Below, piece by piece: positions 5,212-12,392 of a stretch of DNA of 16,989 nucleotides. The stretch spans positions 1 through 16,989 of the forward strand of contig CANBQQ010000021.1 of NCBI GenBank assembly GCA_947371715.1, given 5' to 3'. Below the pieces are notes generated by a model. It searched no databases and was not told the origin of the DNA. It was given only the letters and a program-made list of their open reading frames with translations. Position numbers and translations under genes: made by a program. Source of the stretch: Flavipsychrobacter stenotrophus (GTDB lineage: Bacteria > Bacteroidota > Bacteroidia > Chitinophagales > Chitinophagaceae). Within the stretch, counting starts at the first letter, position 1; each line of letters starts with the position of its first letter.

Positions 5212-6180
5212 TTAAATTATCCCTTCGCGCACAAGATCATGGATGTGCAGGATGCCGGCATATTTACCTTCTTTGGTTACGATCAGCTGGCTGATATCGT
5301 GCTTACGCATCAGAGCAAGGGCTTCGGTGGCCAGTTCGCTTCCATCTATAGACTTTGCACCGGCAGAGAGGATGTCAGCAGCCTTTAATTGTGCGGGGTT
5401 GTCGTATTTCTCTAACATGCGGCGGAGGTCGCCATCGGTGATGATACCTTTAAGCTGGCCAGCGTCGTCAATAACAGCAGTTGCCCCAAGGCGCTTGCCA
5501 GATATCTCATAGATCACCTCGCGGAGCGAACTTTGTGGGCTAACGACGGGTTTTTCATTGGCATCGCTCATGTCTGATACGCGCAGGTAAAGGCGCTTTC
5601 CCAATGCGCCACCGGGGTGGTAGCGGGCAAAGTCTTTATCTGTAAAGCCTTTAAGGTTGAGCAAACACACGGCCAGGGCATCGCCCATTACCATTTGCGC
5701 GGTAGTGCTGGTTGTGGGGGCGAGGTTATTGGGGCAGGCTTCTTTTTCAACCGTTGTATTGAGAAATATATCGCACTGCTTTGCCAGGAAAGAATCTTCA
5801 TTGCCGCAGATAGAGATAACCGGGTTGCCAAAGTTTTTGATCAGTGGCACTAATACTTTTATTTCGGGGCTGTTGCCGCTTTTGGAGATCACTATGGCTA
5901 CATCATCGGGCTGTATCATACCCAGATCGCCATGAATAGCATCGGCGGCATGCATAAACAAAGAAGGTGTGCCAGTAGAATTGAAAGTGGCCACCATTTT
6001 CTGCGCTATTACAGCACTTTTGCCAATACCGCTTACCACTACCCTGCCCTTAGATTCATGTATAACACGCACGGCCTCAGCAAAAGAAGCATCGATATAG
6101 CTAGTCAATTTACTTACCGACTCTGCTTCGAGTCTAATGGTTTCAAGGGCGCTGGCCAGTACAGAATCTACAGAAAACAT
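5212..6180 (-). CDS. kdsD: D-arabinose-5-phosphate isomerase, KdsD/KpsF/GutQ family (SIS + 2 CBS)
   Basis: A 322-residue cytosolic enzyme interconverting D-ribulose-5-phosphate and D-arabinose-5-phosphate, the first step of Kdo synthesis for lipopolysaccharide. The SIS domain (about 40-190) shows VVVSGIGKSA, HAADAIHGDLGM and VISKSGNSPE. K54, E106, E147 and H188 sit at constant offset from the E. coli catalytic set K59, E111, E152, H193. The signature YHPGGALGKRL follows, then two CBS modules (about 205-322). The full length argues for the biosynthetic form with CBS domains rather than a SIS-only paralogue. kdsD, kpsF and gutQ cannot be told apart by sequence alone. The ATG at 6180 has TATCTTTG 4 nt upstream. 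It appears monocistronic, and no other Kdo gene is adjacent. Confidence 0.93.
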   Translation of the reverse strand: MFSVDSVLASALETIRLEAESVSKLTSYIDASFAEAVRVIHESKGRVVVSGIGKSAVIAQKMVATFNSTGTPSLFMHAADAIHGDLGMIQPDDVAIVISKSGNSPEIKVLVPLIKNFGNPVISICGNEDSFLAKQCDIFLNTTVEKEACPNNLAPTTSTTAQMVMGDALAVCLLNLKGFTDKDFARYHPGGALGKRLYLRVSDMSDANEKPVVSPQSSLREVIYEISGKRLGATAVIDDAGQLKGIITDGDLRRMLEKYDNPAQLKAADILSAGAKSIDGSELATEALALMRKHDISQLIVTKEGKYAGILHIHDLVREGII

Positions 6181-6184
6181 GGTG

Positions 6185-6192
6185 CAAAGATA
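6185..6192 (-). promoter_or_regulatory. Bacteroidota -7 promoter element of kdsD
   Basis: TATCTTTG on the minus strand matches the Bacteroidota consensus TAnnTTTG exactly and is followed by CACC then ATG. Transcription would start at or within a few bases of the start codon, implying a leaderless or near-leaderless mRNA. No clear -33 TTTG lies at the usual spacing; the nearest TTG (6217-6215) is 22 nt upstream, inside the 8-bp repeat. Confidence 0.5.
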
Positions 6193-6227
6193 ATGGCTTA
6201 ATTGCTTAATGGCTCAATGGCTTAATG
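6191..6227. repeat. 8-bp tandem repeat (ATGGCTTA) upstream of kdsD
   Basis: About four and a half units with period 8: ATGGCTTA, ATTGCTTA, ATGGCTCA, ATGGCTTA, ATG (6193-6227). The same repeat family occurs upstream of ruvB at 16951-16982. It abuts the kdsD -7 element, so it occupies the spacer and -33 region of the presumed promoter. Confidence 0.75.
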
Positions 6228-6353
6228 CCCCTGATGTGGAGACACTTGGGCAGGCAGCATATATGAGCATCAAAACAACCTGTTTTTTAGCTATTTGCGG
6301 TAGCCTTTGCAAGGAATTTTGTATTATTGCCATTCAAGTATCAATAAATACCG

Positions 6354-6827
6354 ATGGGATTTAAACGGCTTATATTAATGATAGCCTCAATATTGGGGAT
6401 ACTCATCATCTCTAAGACAGAACGCTTTGAGCGGTGGCTGGACAGGTTCATTCTGAGCCCGTCTCTAAGCGACCAGATGGAGCGTACAGGCGTGGAAGAA
6501 AGAAAAGAATACAGGTTTGGTAACTTATACGCGTTGGTGCAATATGCCAAGAAGACCATGGATACCGCCCACACCAAAAACAATGTAATATTACTTCCGC
6601 CTAATGAATATATGAGGTCGATAAAAAGTGGCTTTGATTTTCCTGAACCACTTTCGTTCTATTATCATACCGGTGGCATAAAAGCGGTAATTACTACCAG
6701 CCCCAATGTAGAAGATGCCAACTGGACCTTTGTACCAAGAGGCCAGGGCAGCGTGGCACTTGTGCCGATAACAAAAGAAGAATTACATCAATTACTGATC
6801 ACCTATAAAAAGTACAATCCTATATGA
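6354..6827 (+). CDS. Unrecognised single-pass membrane protein, coupled to the downstream polytopic protein
   Basis: A 157-residue protein I do not recognise. Residues 4-20 (KRLILMIASILGILIIS) form one N-terminal membrane helix or uncleaved signal anchor. The amphipathic stretch ERFERWLDRFIL follows, then a soluble domain with no cysteines, ending in NVILLPPNEYMRSIKSGFDF, GGIKAVITTSPN and ALVPITKEELHQLL. The topology suggests a small anchored domain facing the periplasm. Its stop overlaps the next start (ATGA, 6824-6827), so the pair is translationally coupled and probably works together. TATTATTG (6322-6329) is a one-mismatch -7 element, 24 nt before the ATG. Confidence 0.7.
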   Translation: MGFKRLILMIASILGILIISKTERFERWLDRFILSPSLSDQMERTGVEERKEYRFGNLYALVQYAKKTMDTAHTKNNVILLPPNEYMRSIKSGFDFPEPLSFYYHTGGIKAVITTSPNVEDANWTFVPRGQGSVALVPITKEELHQLLITYKKYNPI

Positions 6828-8284
6828 ATTTCGCCGGACTATTATTCTTGCTGATAACGCATTTTATTACCGGGAGAGGAGTGATTGAACTTTTCAAAGT
6901 GAAGCTTCCATTGCTGGTAATTATTCCGTTGTCATTTATTATGGGCGTGGGCATTGTGTCCTTCCTCCCATTCATTCTTGCATTATTGCACCTGCCTATT
7001 TCGAAAGAAGTATTGGTTACGGTAATACTGTCTGCAACAGTGTTGGCAGGAATTCCACTGCTCAAGTACTTTAAGGGATCGAACATGTCTCTGTCTCTGC
7101 AGAGTGTGAAGTGGCCAAAGATCTATGAGCTGCCTTTCCTGTTTGTGTTCTTTGCATTGCTTTCGCTGAGTGTATGGCGTTGCTTCTATTATGCACCTAA
7201 CCCAAGAGATATGCTGGCAGGCCCAGAAGCTATTGCCGAGTTTGCAGTGAGGGAAAAAACAATGGTCAACTCTATATTTTCAGTAGACCTGTCTACAACC
7301 AATAACCAGCTGAAACCCTTGTTCATAGCCAGTCTGCAGGTTATTTATAAAATATTTGTACAGCCATTTGGCCAGACCTGGTTAAGCATCATAGTGCTTA
7401 GTTTTATTACACTTGTTATCTCCATTCTTAAGCAAAAGCTACACCCGGTAATTGTAGGATTCATAATGGTGTATTTCTTCGGCATGCCTGAAGTATTTGG
7501 CTACACCTACTTGTTGCTATTTGACTATAGCAACATGATCTACTTTTTCTGCGGGTTCTATTTCCTTAGCTTGTACTTATCTGATCTGGAAAGGAAAAAT
7601 TACTTTCTTCTGTCTATTCTGTTCTTCTCCATAGCCTCTTATGTGCGCTCGGAGACACCTATACTAATAGCGATGGCTACTCCACTGCTGCTATTCTATT
7701 TCCTTAAGGATAAGATGGAAATGAAGAAGATAGTAATCAATACGGCCCTATTTCTGATATTCCCTTTTGCAGTGTATTACCTGGCAATTGGTGTATATGA
7801 CAAATATTATCTGCCGCAGCACTATGATGTAGCTACCGAGATCAACAAACACATAAGCGATGTGAGCATCTTCTTCAAGATAATGGGAGATATGTCTACA
7901 GAACTTATCTTTTCTGACAATGGTGCACTGTACTATGGTTATTTTGTGCAGCTATTCATGCTGATCTTAATTATAGATCTCATATTCTACAGGAAGAATT
8001 CATCGAGAGAAAAAATAGTAGCCCTCTATGGCATATGCGTTGTGTATGTAGGCCTGGCGGCATTGAGCTATATCTTCCCGCTGGTAGACCTTATGCATAC
8101 TATTAAGAGGGGATTGTTCAAGATGTTCCCGCTGATGCTGTTGTACTTCAGGAACAGTGGCATACTGCTGAAGCTTACCGACATTCTGAATAAGTGGGAG
8201 TATGGCATAAAAGACGAGGCACCACGGCCTAAGGTGGTGCCTGTGGGGAATAAGCCCCCAGTAAATATGAATAAGAAAAAATAG
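6824..8284 (+). CDS. Polytopic membrane protein, possibly a GT-C-like glycosyltransferase
   Basis: A 486-residue protein with roughly ten to twelve hydrophobic helices and a short basic, proline-containing tail (PRPKVVPVGNKPPVNMNKKK). The first two helices (LFLLITHFI, then LPLLVIIPLSFIMGVGIVSFLPFI) are followed by a loop, NPRDMLAGPEAIAEFAVREK, after the third or fourth helix. YVRSETPILIAM lies further on. This layout, with an acidic extramembrane loop early in a multi-helix protein, resembles GT-C glycosyltransferases and O-antigen/ligase-like proteins. However, I see no decisive catalytic DD, DE or DxD motif, so the function is not assigned. It overlaps the preceding gene by 4 nt and ends at a good terminator, making a two-gene operon. 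Confidence 0.7.
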   Translation: MNFAGLLFLLITHFITGRGVIELFKVKLPLLVIIPLSFIMGVGIVSFLPFILALLHLPISKEVLVTVILSATVLAGIPLLKYFKGSNMSLSLQSVKWPKIYELPFLFVFFALLSLSVWRCFYYAPNPRDMLAGPEAIAEFAVREKTMVNSIFSVDLSTTNNQLKPLFIASLQVIYKIFVQPFGQTWLSIIVLSFITLVISILKQKLHPVIVGFIMVYFFGMPEVFGYTYLLLFDYSNMIYFFCGFYFLSLYLSDLERKNYFLLSILFFSIASYVRSETPILIAMATPLLLFYFLKDKMEMKKIVINTALFLIFPFAVYYLAIGVYDKYYLPQHYDVATEINKHISDVSIFFKIMGDMSTELIFSDNGALYYGYFVQLFMLILIIDLIFYRKNSSREKIVALYGICVVYVGLAALSYIFPLVDLMHTIKRGLFKMFPLMLLYFRNSGILLKLTDILNKWEYGIKDEAPRPKVVPVGNKPPVNMNKKK

Positions 8285-8290
8285 TTTCAG

Positions 8291-8317
8291 AAAGCCATCC
8301 GCAAGGGTGGCTTTTTT
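8291..8317 (+). terminator. Rho-independent terminator after the membrane-protein pair
   Basis: AAAGCCATCC (8291-8300), loop GCAA, GGGTGGCTTT (8305-8314), with one G-T wobble, runs into six T residues (8312-8317). It lies 7 nt past the stop codon at 8284. Confidence 0.85.
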
Positions 8318-8499
8318 AGTGTTTTGTCTGAATCAGAATAGCCGGAATTTAAGAATGAGCAGAATGCGGACAGTATTTCTCAAAAGGGCACATACATGAT
8401 AAGATTGTCTGCCCATTTGTGAAGCCAGACATAGTAAACATCTACCAGTGACCTTTTGTTGTGTCTCAAAGAGAACCAGCCCGATGCGCCCACGTTGGG

Positions 8500-8526
8500 T
8501 GGAGACGCAAAATCTAGCGTCTCTAC
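8500..8526. repeat. GGAGACGC/GCGTCTCT inverted repeat upstream of gltX
   Basis: GGAGACGC (8501-8508) faces GCGTCTCT (8517-8524), with 7 of 8 positions complementary and an A/T-rich loop; GTGG and CTAC flank the arms. It shares the GAGACGC word with the hairpins at 2009 and 2717. Confidence 0.55.
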
Positions 8527-8594
8527 GAACATACATGCTTTCGATACCTTTTTCTAACGAGTGCAAAGTGGAAGAAGATTAGGGCAACAAAAAC

Positions 8595-8602
8595 TATCTT
8601 TG
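8595..8602 (+). promoter_or_regulatory. Bacteroidota -7 promoter element of gltX
   Basis: TATCTTTG, an exact TAnnTTTG match, is followed by CACT and then the ATG at 8607. This is the same 4-nt geometry as kdsD and suggests a leaderless or very short leader transcript. No clear -33 element was seen. Confidence 0.5.
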
Positions 8603-8606
8603 CACT

Positions 8607-10127
8607 ATGGAAAAAAGAGTAAGGGTAAGATTTGCACCAAGCCCTACGGGTGGATTGCACCTGGGTGGTGTGCGTACCGTATTGTATAATTACTTGTATG
8701 CACGCGCTAATGGTGGCGACTTTGTGCTGCGTATTGAAGATACCGACCAAACGCGCTTTGTAAAAGGCGCCGAAGAATATATACTGGACTGCCTGAAATG
8801 GTGTGGCCTGATGCCCGATGAAAGCCCGGTAGTGGGTGGCCCTTATGCCCCTTACAGGCAGAGTGAGCGTAAAGAAATGTATCGCGAATATGCTATGCAA
8901 CTGGTAGGCCAGGGACATGCGTATTATGCATTTGATACTACTGAAGAGCTGGAAGAAATGCGCCGTGTGCTGAAGACCGACGAACATTCATCGGTGCAGT
9001 ATGACCACAATACCCGCAAGCGTATGCGCAATTCGCTGACGTTATCTGCCGACGAAGTAAATGACCTCTTGAATAATGGGACACCGTACGTAATACGTAT
9101 AAAGGTGCCTGAAAATGAGACGATCATATGTAACGATATGATACGCGGCAATGTAATGTTCGACTCTAACCTGGTTGATGATAAGGTGTTGCTGAAAGCA
9201 GATGGCATGCCTACCTATCACCTGGCGGTGGTAGTTGATGATTACCTCATGAAGATCACACATGCCTTCAGGGGTGAAGAATGGCTGCCTAGCGCGCCTG
9301 TACATCTGCTGCTGTGGCAATATCTTGGCTGGATAGCTGATATGCCGCAATGGGCGCATTTACCACTGATACTGAAGCCTGATGGTAATGGTAAACTAAG
9401 CAAGCGCGATGGCGACAGACTGGGTTTCCCGGTGTTTGCCATGAACTGGTACGATCCTGCGAAGGATGAGACCACAATGGGTTTCAGAGAAATGGGCTTT
9501 ATGCCACAGGCGTTTGTGAACATGCTGGCCATGCTGGGCTGGAACAGCGGTGAAGAAAAGGAGATCTACTCACTGGAAGAACTGGTAGAGAAGTTCTCTA
9601 TAGAACGTGTACACAAGGGTGGTGCCAAGTTTGACTTTGAAAAGGCAAAGTGGTTCAACAATCAGTACATACAGTTGACCGACAACGAAACACTGGCAGA
9701 CCTTGTTATGCCTTATATAGCTGAGCACGGACATAACCCGTCGAGGGAGTTGCTGGTAAAAGTAATAGCACTGGTTAAGGACCGTTGCACATTATTGCCT
9801 GATTTCTGGGCACAGGGCAGTTTCTTCTTTACTACTCCTGAGACCATTGATGAGACGTTGATAAGAGATGCCAAGTGGAATGAGAATAAGGAATTATTCT
9901 TTGCGGCATGGATGGACAAGCTCAATGAACTTGCCGACTGGACGGACGTAGCAATAGAACAAAGTGCTATAGAGCTGCTGCCTGCATTTACATTGAAGAA
10001 GGGAGATATTATGCTTCCACTCCGTATTATGCTGGTAGGCGGTAAGTTTGGCCCCGGTGTGTATCATATAGCAGAGTTGATAGGCAAGGCGGAGACAATG
10101 GCAAGGATAAAAAGAGTGATTGGATAA
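8607..10127 (+). CDS. gltX: Glutamate-tRNA ligase GltX
   Basis: A 506-residue class I aminoacyl-tRNA synthetase that charges tRNA-Glu with glutamate in the cytosol. The Rossmann fold opens with RFAPSPTGGLHLGGVRT (residues 8-24), in which HLGG is the HIGH-type motif. LRIEDTDQTR (41-50) is the glutamate-binding segment. GKLSKRDGD (262-270) is the KMSKS equivalent that binds ATP. GEEWLPSAPVHLLL matches the conserved stretch before the second motif. The C-terminal half is the helical anticodon-binding region, ending LRIMLVGGKFGPGV...RIKRVI. Whether the enzyme also charges tRNA-Gln cannot be decided from this window. It ends 26 nt before a strong terminator and appears monocistronic. Confidence 0.97.
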   Translation: MEKRVRVRFAPSPTGGLHLGGVRTVLYNYLYARANGGDFVLRIEDTDQTRFVKGAEEYILDCLKWCGLMPDESPVVGGPYAPYRQSERKEMYREYAMQLVGQGHAYYAFDTTEELEEMRRVLKTDEHSSVQYDHNTRKRMRNSLTLSADEVNDLLNNGTPYVIRIKVPENETIICNDMIRGNVMFDSNLVDDKVLLKADGMPTYHLAVVVDDYLMKITHAFRGEEWLPSAPVHLLLWQYLGWIADMPQWAHLPLILKPDGNGKLSKRDGDRLGFPVFAMNWYDPAKDETTMGFREMGFMPQAFVNMLAMLGWNSGEEKEIYSLEELVEKFSIERVHKGGAKFDFEKAKWFNNQYIQLTDNETLADLVMPYIAEHGHNPSRELLVKVIALVKDRCTLLPDFWAQGSFFFTTPETIDETLIRDAKWNENKELFFAAWMDKLNELADWTDVAIEQSAIELLPAFTLKKGDIMLPLRIMLVGGKFGPGVYHIAELIGKAETMARIKRVIG

Positions 10128-10153
10128 CCACTCACGACTTAATTATGATTAAC

Positions 10154-10184
10154 AAAAGCCCCGATCGTTATGATCGGGGCTTTT
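10154..10184. terminator. Bidirectional rho-independent terminator
   Basis: AAAAGCCCCGATC (10154-10166) pairs perfectly over 13 bp with GATCGGGGCTTTT (10172-10184), loop GTTAT. T-runs appear on both strands because the stem is flanked by A and T tracts. It ends gltX from the left and can stop the minus-strand AhpD-like transcript from the right. Confidence 0.9.
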
Positions 10185-10340
10185 GCTTCGGTCGCTTGTA
10201 GGACAATTCTTGCTGTTTTCTATAAATACTATGTTACTACCAGGACATAATTATCGTGTTTGTCGGCTGTACTTACTGGGTATTAATGCAAGTCACTTTC
10301 ATAGTTTGTCAACCAGGTGTTTACCAGGTGTCGGAAACCA

Positions 10341-10880
10341 CTAGAGATTTGGTGCCGCTGGCCAATCTACTGGTATCTGCGTAATGTTGTGCAGATAGTT
10401 ACTGATTATCTTATCGCCTATCACGATCATTACATCTATGAGGGCAGGCTGGTCATAACCTGCTTCAAAGAAATTATCGAGCGCTTTTTGTGATGGGCGA
10501 CCACGATTTACGGCGGTCTCCTTCACAAATTTTGCAAGTGCATCTACTTTCGAGTCAAATGTGGCGTCAGCACGACGTATAGCAAGTATCTGCTCGTCTG
10601 TGAACCCATGCATCTTAGCTACTGCTGTGTGGGCCGGAACACAATATTTACAATCATTTACCTGACTCACCACGAGGTTGATCACCTCTCTTTCTTTGGC
10701 TGTAAGTGTGCTTTTGCGATTCTGGAGCGAAAGGTAGTCCGCTAATGCATTTTCGTGCAAAGCAAACGTAGCATAAAGATTAGGAACCATGCCGAATGCA
10801 CTCTGCATGTGATCAAAAATAGCCTGGTTGGCTGGCGAAACTTGTTCCCTTGACGGAACAGAAAAAGATGGTGTTGACAT
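10341..10880 (-). CDS. AhpD-like / carboxymuconolactone decarboxylase family protein
   Basis: A 179-residue cytosolic helical protein of the AhpD-like fold. The signature EREVINLVVSQVNDCKYCVP (63-82), followed by AHT, carries the redox-type CxxC pair C77/C80 and H84, with E65 upstream at the usual distance. By family knowledge, such CxxC proteins are peroxidase or thiol-redox enzymes; decarboxylase members usually lack the pair, so a peroxidase-like role is favoured. The N-terminus (SVPSREQVSPANQAIFDHMQ) resembles the AhpD-related subgroup, and the C-terminus is plain (YLHNITQIPVDWP). A Crp/Fnr-like regulator gene lies 101 nt upstream on the same strand and is the likely controller. A -7-like CACCTTTG (10918-10925, one mismatch) sits in that gap, about 40 nt before the ATG. 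Confidence 0.85.
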   Translation of the reverse strand: MSTPSFSVPSREQVSPANQAIFDHMQSAFGMVPNLYATFALHENALADYLSLQNRKSTLTAKEREVINLVVSQVNDCKYCVPAHTAVAKMHGFTDEQILAIRRADATFDSKVDALAKFVKETAVNRGRPSQKALDNFFEAGYDQPALIDVMIVIGDKIISNYLHNITQIPVDWPAAPNL

Positions 10881-10981
10881 TTTCTTTTGCTTTAAAATTT
10901 ATGTCGTTATTGACACAGCAAAGGTGAGATGAATACCATACGAGGAAAATGAACAAGATCATGAAATAAAGTTGATCTGGT

Positions 10982-11566
10982 TCATCTTTTTGTCTTCTTA
11001 TTGCGGATACGGCTCAAAAATTCAGTGCTAAATCCTAGGTAGGAGGCAAGTGTATACTGCGGCACCCGCGCAACAACAGATGGGTATTTTAATAAATACT
11101 CCTCATATCTTTCTTCAGCCGTCATGCTAAGGCTGGCGAGCATTCTTTTTTGAAGAAAGGCAAAAGAGCGCTGCGTGATGATGCGGAAAAACCGCTCGAA
11201 TTTAGGTATGTTCTCCATGAGCAATTGCTCGGCATTGTAATCCAGCTGTATGAGTGTAGCATCTTCCAGAGCCTCGACGAACAAAGTCGCCGGCTGCTGG
11301 TAAATATAGCTGTTGTAGTCTGTGATCCACCAATCTTCTATAGCGAAAGCTATAGTATGATCCTGGCCTTTATTGTCGATGTAGTAAGCTCTGCATGCAC
11401 CGGAAAGGACATAACACCTATACCTGGCAATGAATTCGGGTTGCACGATGAACTGCCTTTTCCTGATTCTGGTAACCCGTAATAAGGAAACGAAATAATC
11501 CTCTTCCTCCTTGGTGAGCTGAATGTAGCGCTCCACATATTTTATTAGTGCAGAAAAATCATCCAT
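10982..11566 (-). CDS. Crp/Fnr-like transcriptional regulator
   Basis: A 194-residue regulator with a cyclic-nucleotide-binding-like beta-barrel (about 20-115), RKRQFIVQPEFIARYRCYVLSG-type strands and DHTIAFAIEDWWITDYNSYI. The dimerisation helix around EQLLMENIPKFERFFRII follows. The short C-terminal helix-turn-helix reads SMTAEERYEEYLLKYP...VPQYTLASYLGFSTEFLSRIRNK. The arginine/glutamate contacts expected for cAMP binding are not evident, so the ligand is unknown. This compact form is common in Bacteroidota beside oxidoreductase or alkyl-hydroperoxidase-type genes. The start at 11566 is supported by TAGCTTTG 4 nt upstream. Confidence 0.85.
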   Translation of the reverse strand: MDDFSALIKYVERYIQLTKEEEDYFVSLLRVTRIRKRQFIVQPEFIARYRCYVLSGACRAYYIDNKGQDHTIAFAIEDWWITDYNSYIYQQPATLFVEALEDATLIQLDYNAEQLLMENIPKFERFFRIITQRSFAFLQKRMLASLSMTAEERYEEYLLKYPSVVARVPQYTLASYLGFSTEFLSRIRNKKTKR

Positions 11567-11570
11567 AATA

Positions 11571-11578
11571 CAAAGCTA
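11571..11578 (-). promoter_or_regulatory. Bacteroidota -7 promoter element of the Crp/Fnr-like gene
   Basis: TAGCTTTG on the minus strand is an exact TAnnTTTG match, followed by TATT and then ATG (11566). This is the third case of the same 4-nt geometry in the window. It lies in the 47-nt gap after the GLPGLI gene, so the regulator can be transcribed independently of the TonB-receptor operon. Confidence 0.5.
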
Positions 11579-11613
11579 TCGTATTGTGACGAGAAGAATG
11601 ATAGCCTCACATA

Positions 11614-12351
11614 TCATAGCACGGTCCACCACATGTTACGGGTGGCAGATTTGCCCCAGCTTTTGAAGCTTTCTTTTATTGTTTCCTGCATGGCATCCTG
11701 CGTTACTTTCTTGCCTTTTTCGGGGATAACGAAATCAGCGTCGGCAAGTGTCTTCTGCTCTACTTTAGTGGCTACCCACGTGGTGTGCAGGCGAGGTACA
11801 GCCAGTTCCAGTATCATACCCGGCAGGCCGCAAAACATTTCGGGGCCACCTGTTACCGGCAGATCTTCGGCATAGAAGGCAACAACATATACACTATCGC
11901 AGATAATGGTCACTGCCTTGTGGCACTTGTAACCGGCTATCATTCTTATCTCATCCTTCTCCTTCCACTTCAACGTGCGGAGGGTATCCTGAACAAGGAA
12001 TTTCTGCTCGTAGACCGTCTTCATAGACTTGACATGTTTTCCGGTAAGATCAGTATAGACAATGTTCTCCGTCGCAGGCCCGTTACCGAACATCTTTATA
12101 GGATTCGGCGACTCTCGGCCCGGCTTATAGCTGATGCGGCCGGTATCGAACACCATATCGAAATAGGCGGAAGTGAACTTAGGCATCTGAGCTTTGATCT
12201 TCTGGATCCACTCATTATCCTCCATTTCTTCCATCTGGGCGTGTATGTTTATTTTACGCTCATACTCAATTTTACCTGATGTAATAAACTGCGCCTTTGC
12301 ACTCATGGCAGACAGTAAAACTATATTAAGTATTATTAAAAGGCTTTTCAT
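11614..12351 (-). CDS. GLPGLI family protein (secreted, function unknown)
   Basis: A 245-residue protein from the ATG at 12351. A GTG 24 bases upstream is open, but the signal peptide fits the ATG: MKSLLIILNIVLLSAMSAKA, with likely cleavage after residue 20. The family name comes from the motif seen as GGPEMFCGLPGMILEL (158-173); the preceding IAGYKCHKA (128-136) is also typical. Cysteines at 133, 141 and 164 could form a disulfide in the envelope. The family's biochemical role is unknown to me; members are periplasmic or outer-membrane associated and often follow a TonB-receptor-type gene, as here (41 nt after its stop). The two very likely form one operon. Confidence 0.87.
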   Translation of the reverse strand: MKSLLIILNIVLLSAMSAKAQFITSGKIEYERKINIHAQMEEMEDNEWIQKIKAQMPKFTSAYFDMVFDTGRISYKPGRESPNPIKMFGNGPATENIVYTDLTGKHVKSMKTVYEQKFLVQDTLRTLKWKEKDEIRMIAGYKCHKAVTIICDSVYVVAFYAEDLPVTGGPEMFCGLPGMILELAVPRLHTTWVATKVEQKTLADADFVIPEKGKKVTQDAMQETIKESFKSWGKSATRNMWWTVL

Positions 12352-12392
12352 TTTTGTACTTTTTAAGCTGTTCACAGATTGCGGGAGTAGTA

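Larger units (their letters stand above)
8285..8606. other. Intergenic region between the membrane operon and gltX
   Basis: After the terminator at 8291-8317 there is no credible reading frame. The only structures seen are the inverted repeat at 8500-8526 and the gltX -7 element at 8595-8602. Nothing recognisable lies between 8320 and 8495. Confidence 0.6.

Noticed and set aside
10312..10331. ACCAGGTGT direct repeat (10312-10320, 10323-10331) near the AhpD-like stop
   Set aside because: Only two short copies lie downstream of the gene; this is easily chance.
12352..12375. GTG start for the GLPGLI gene
   Set aside because: The signal peptide is well formed from the ATG at 12351; the extra eight residues would precede it unnecessarily.
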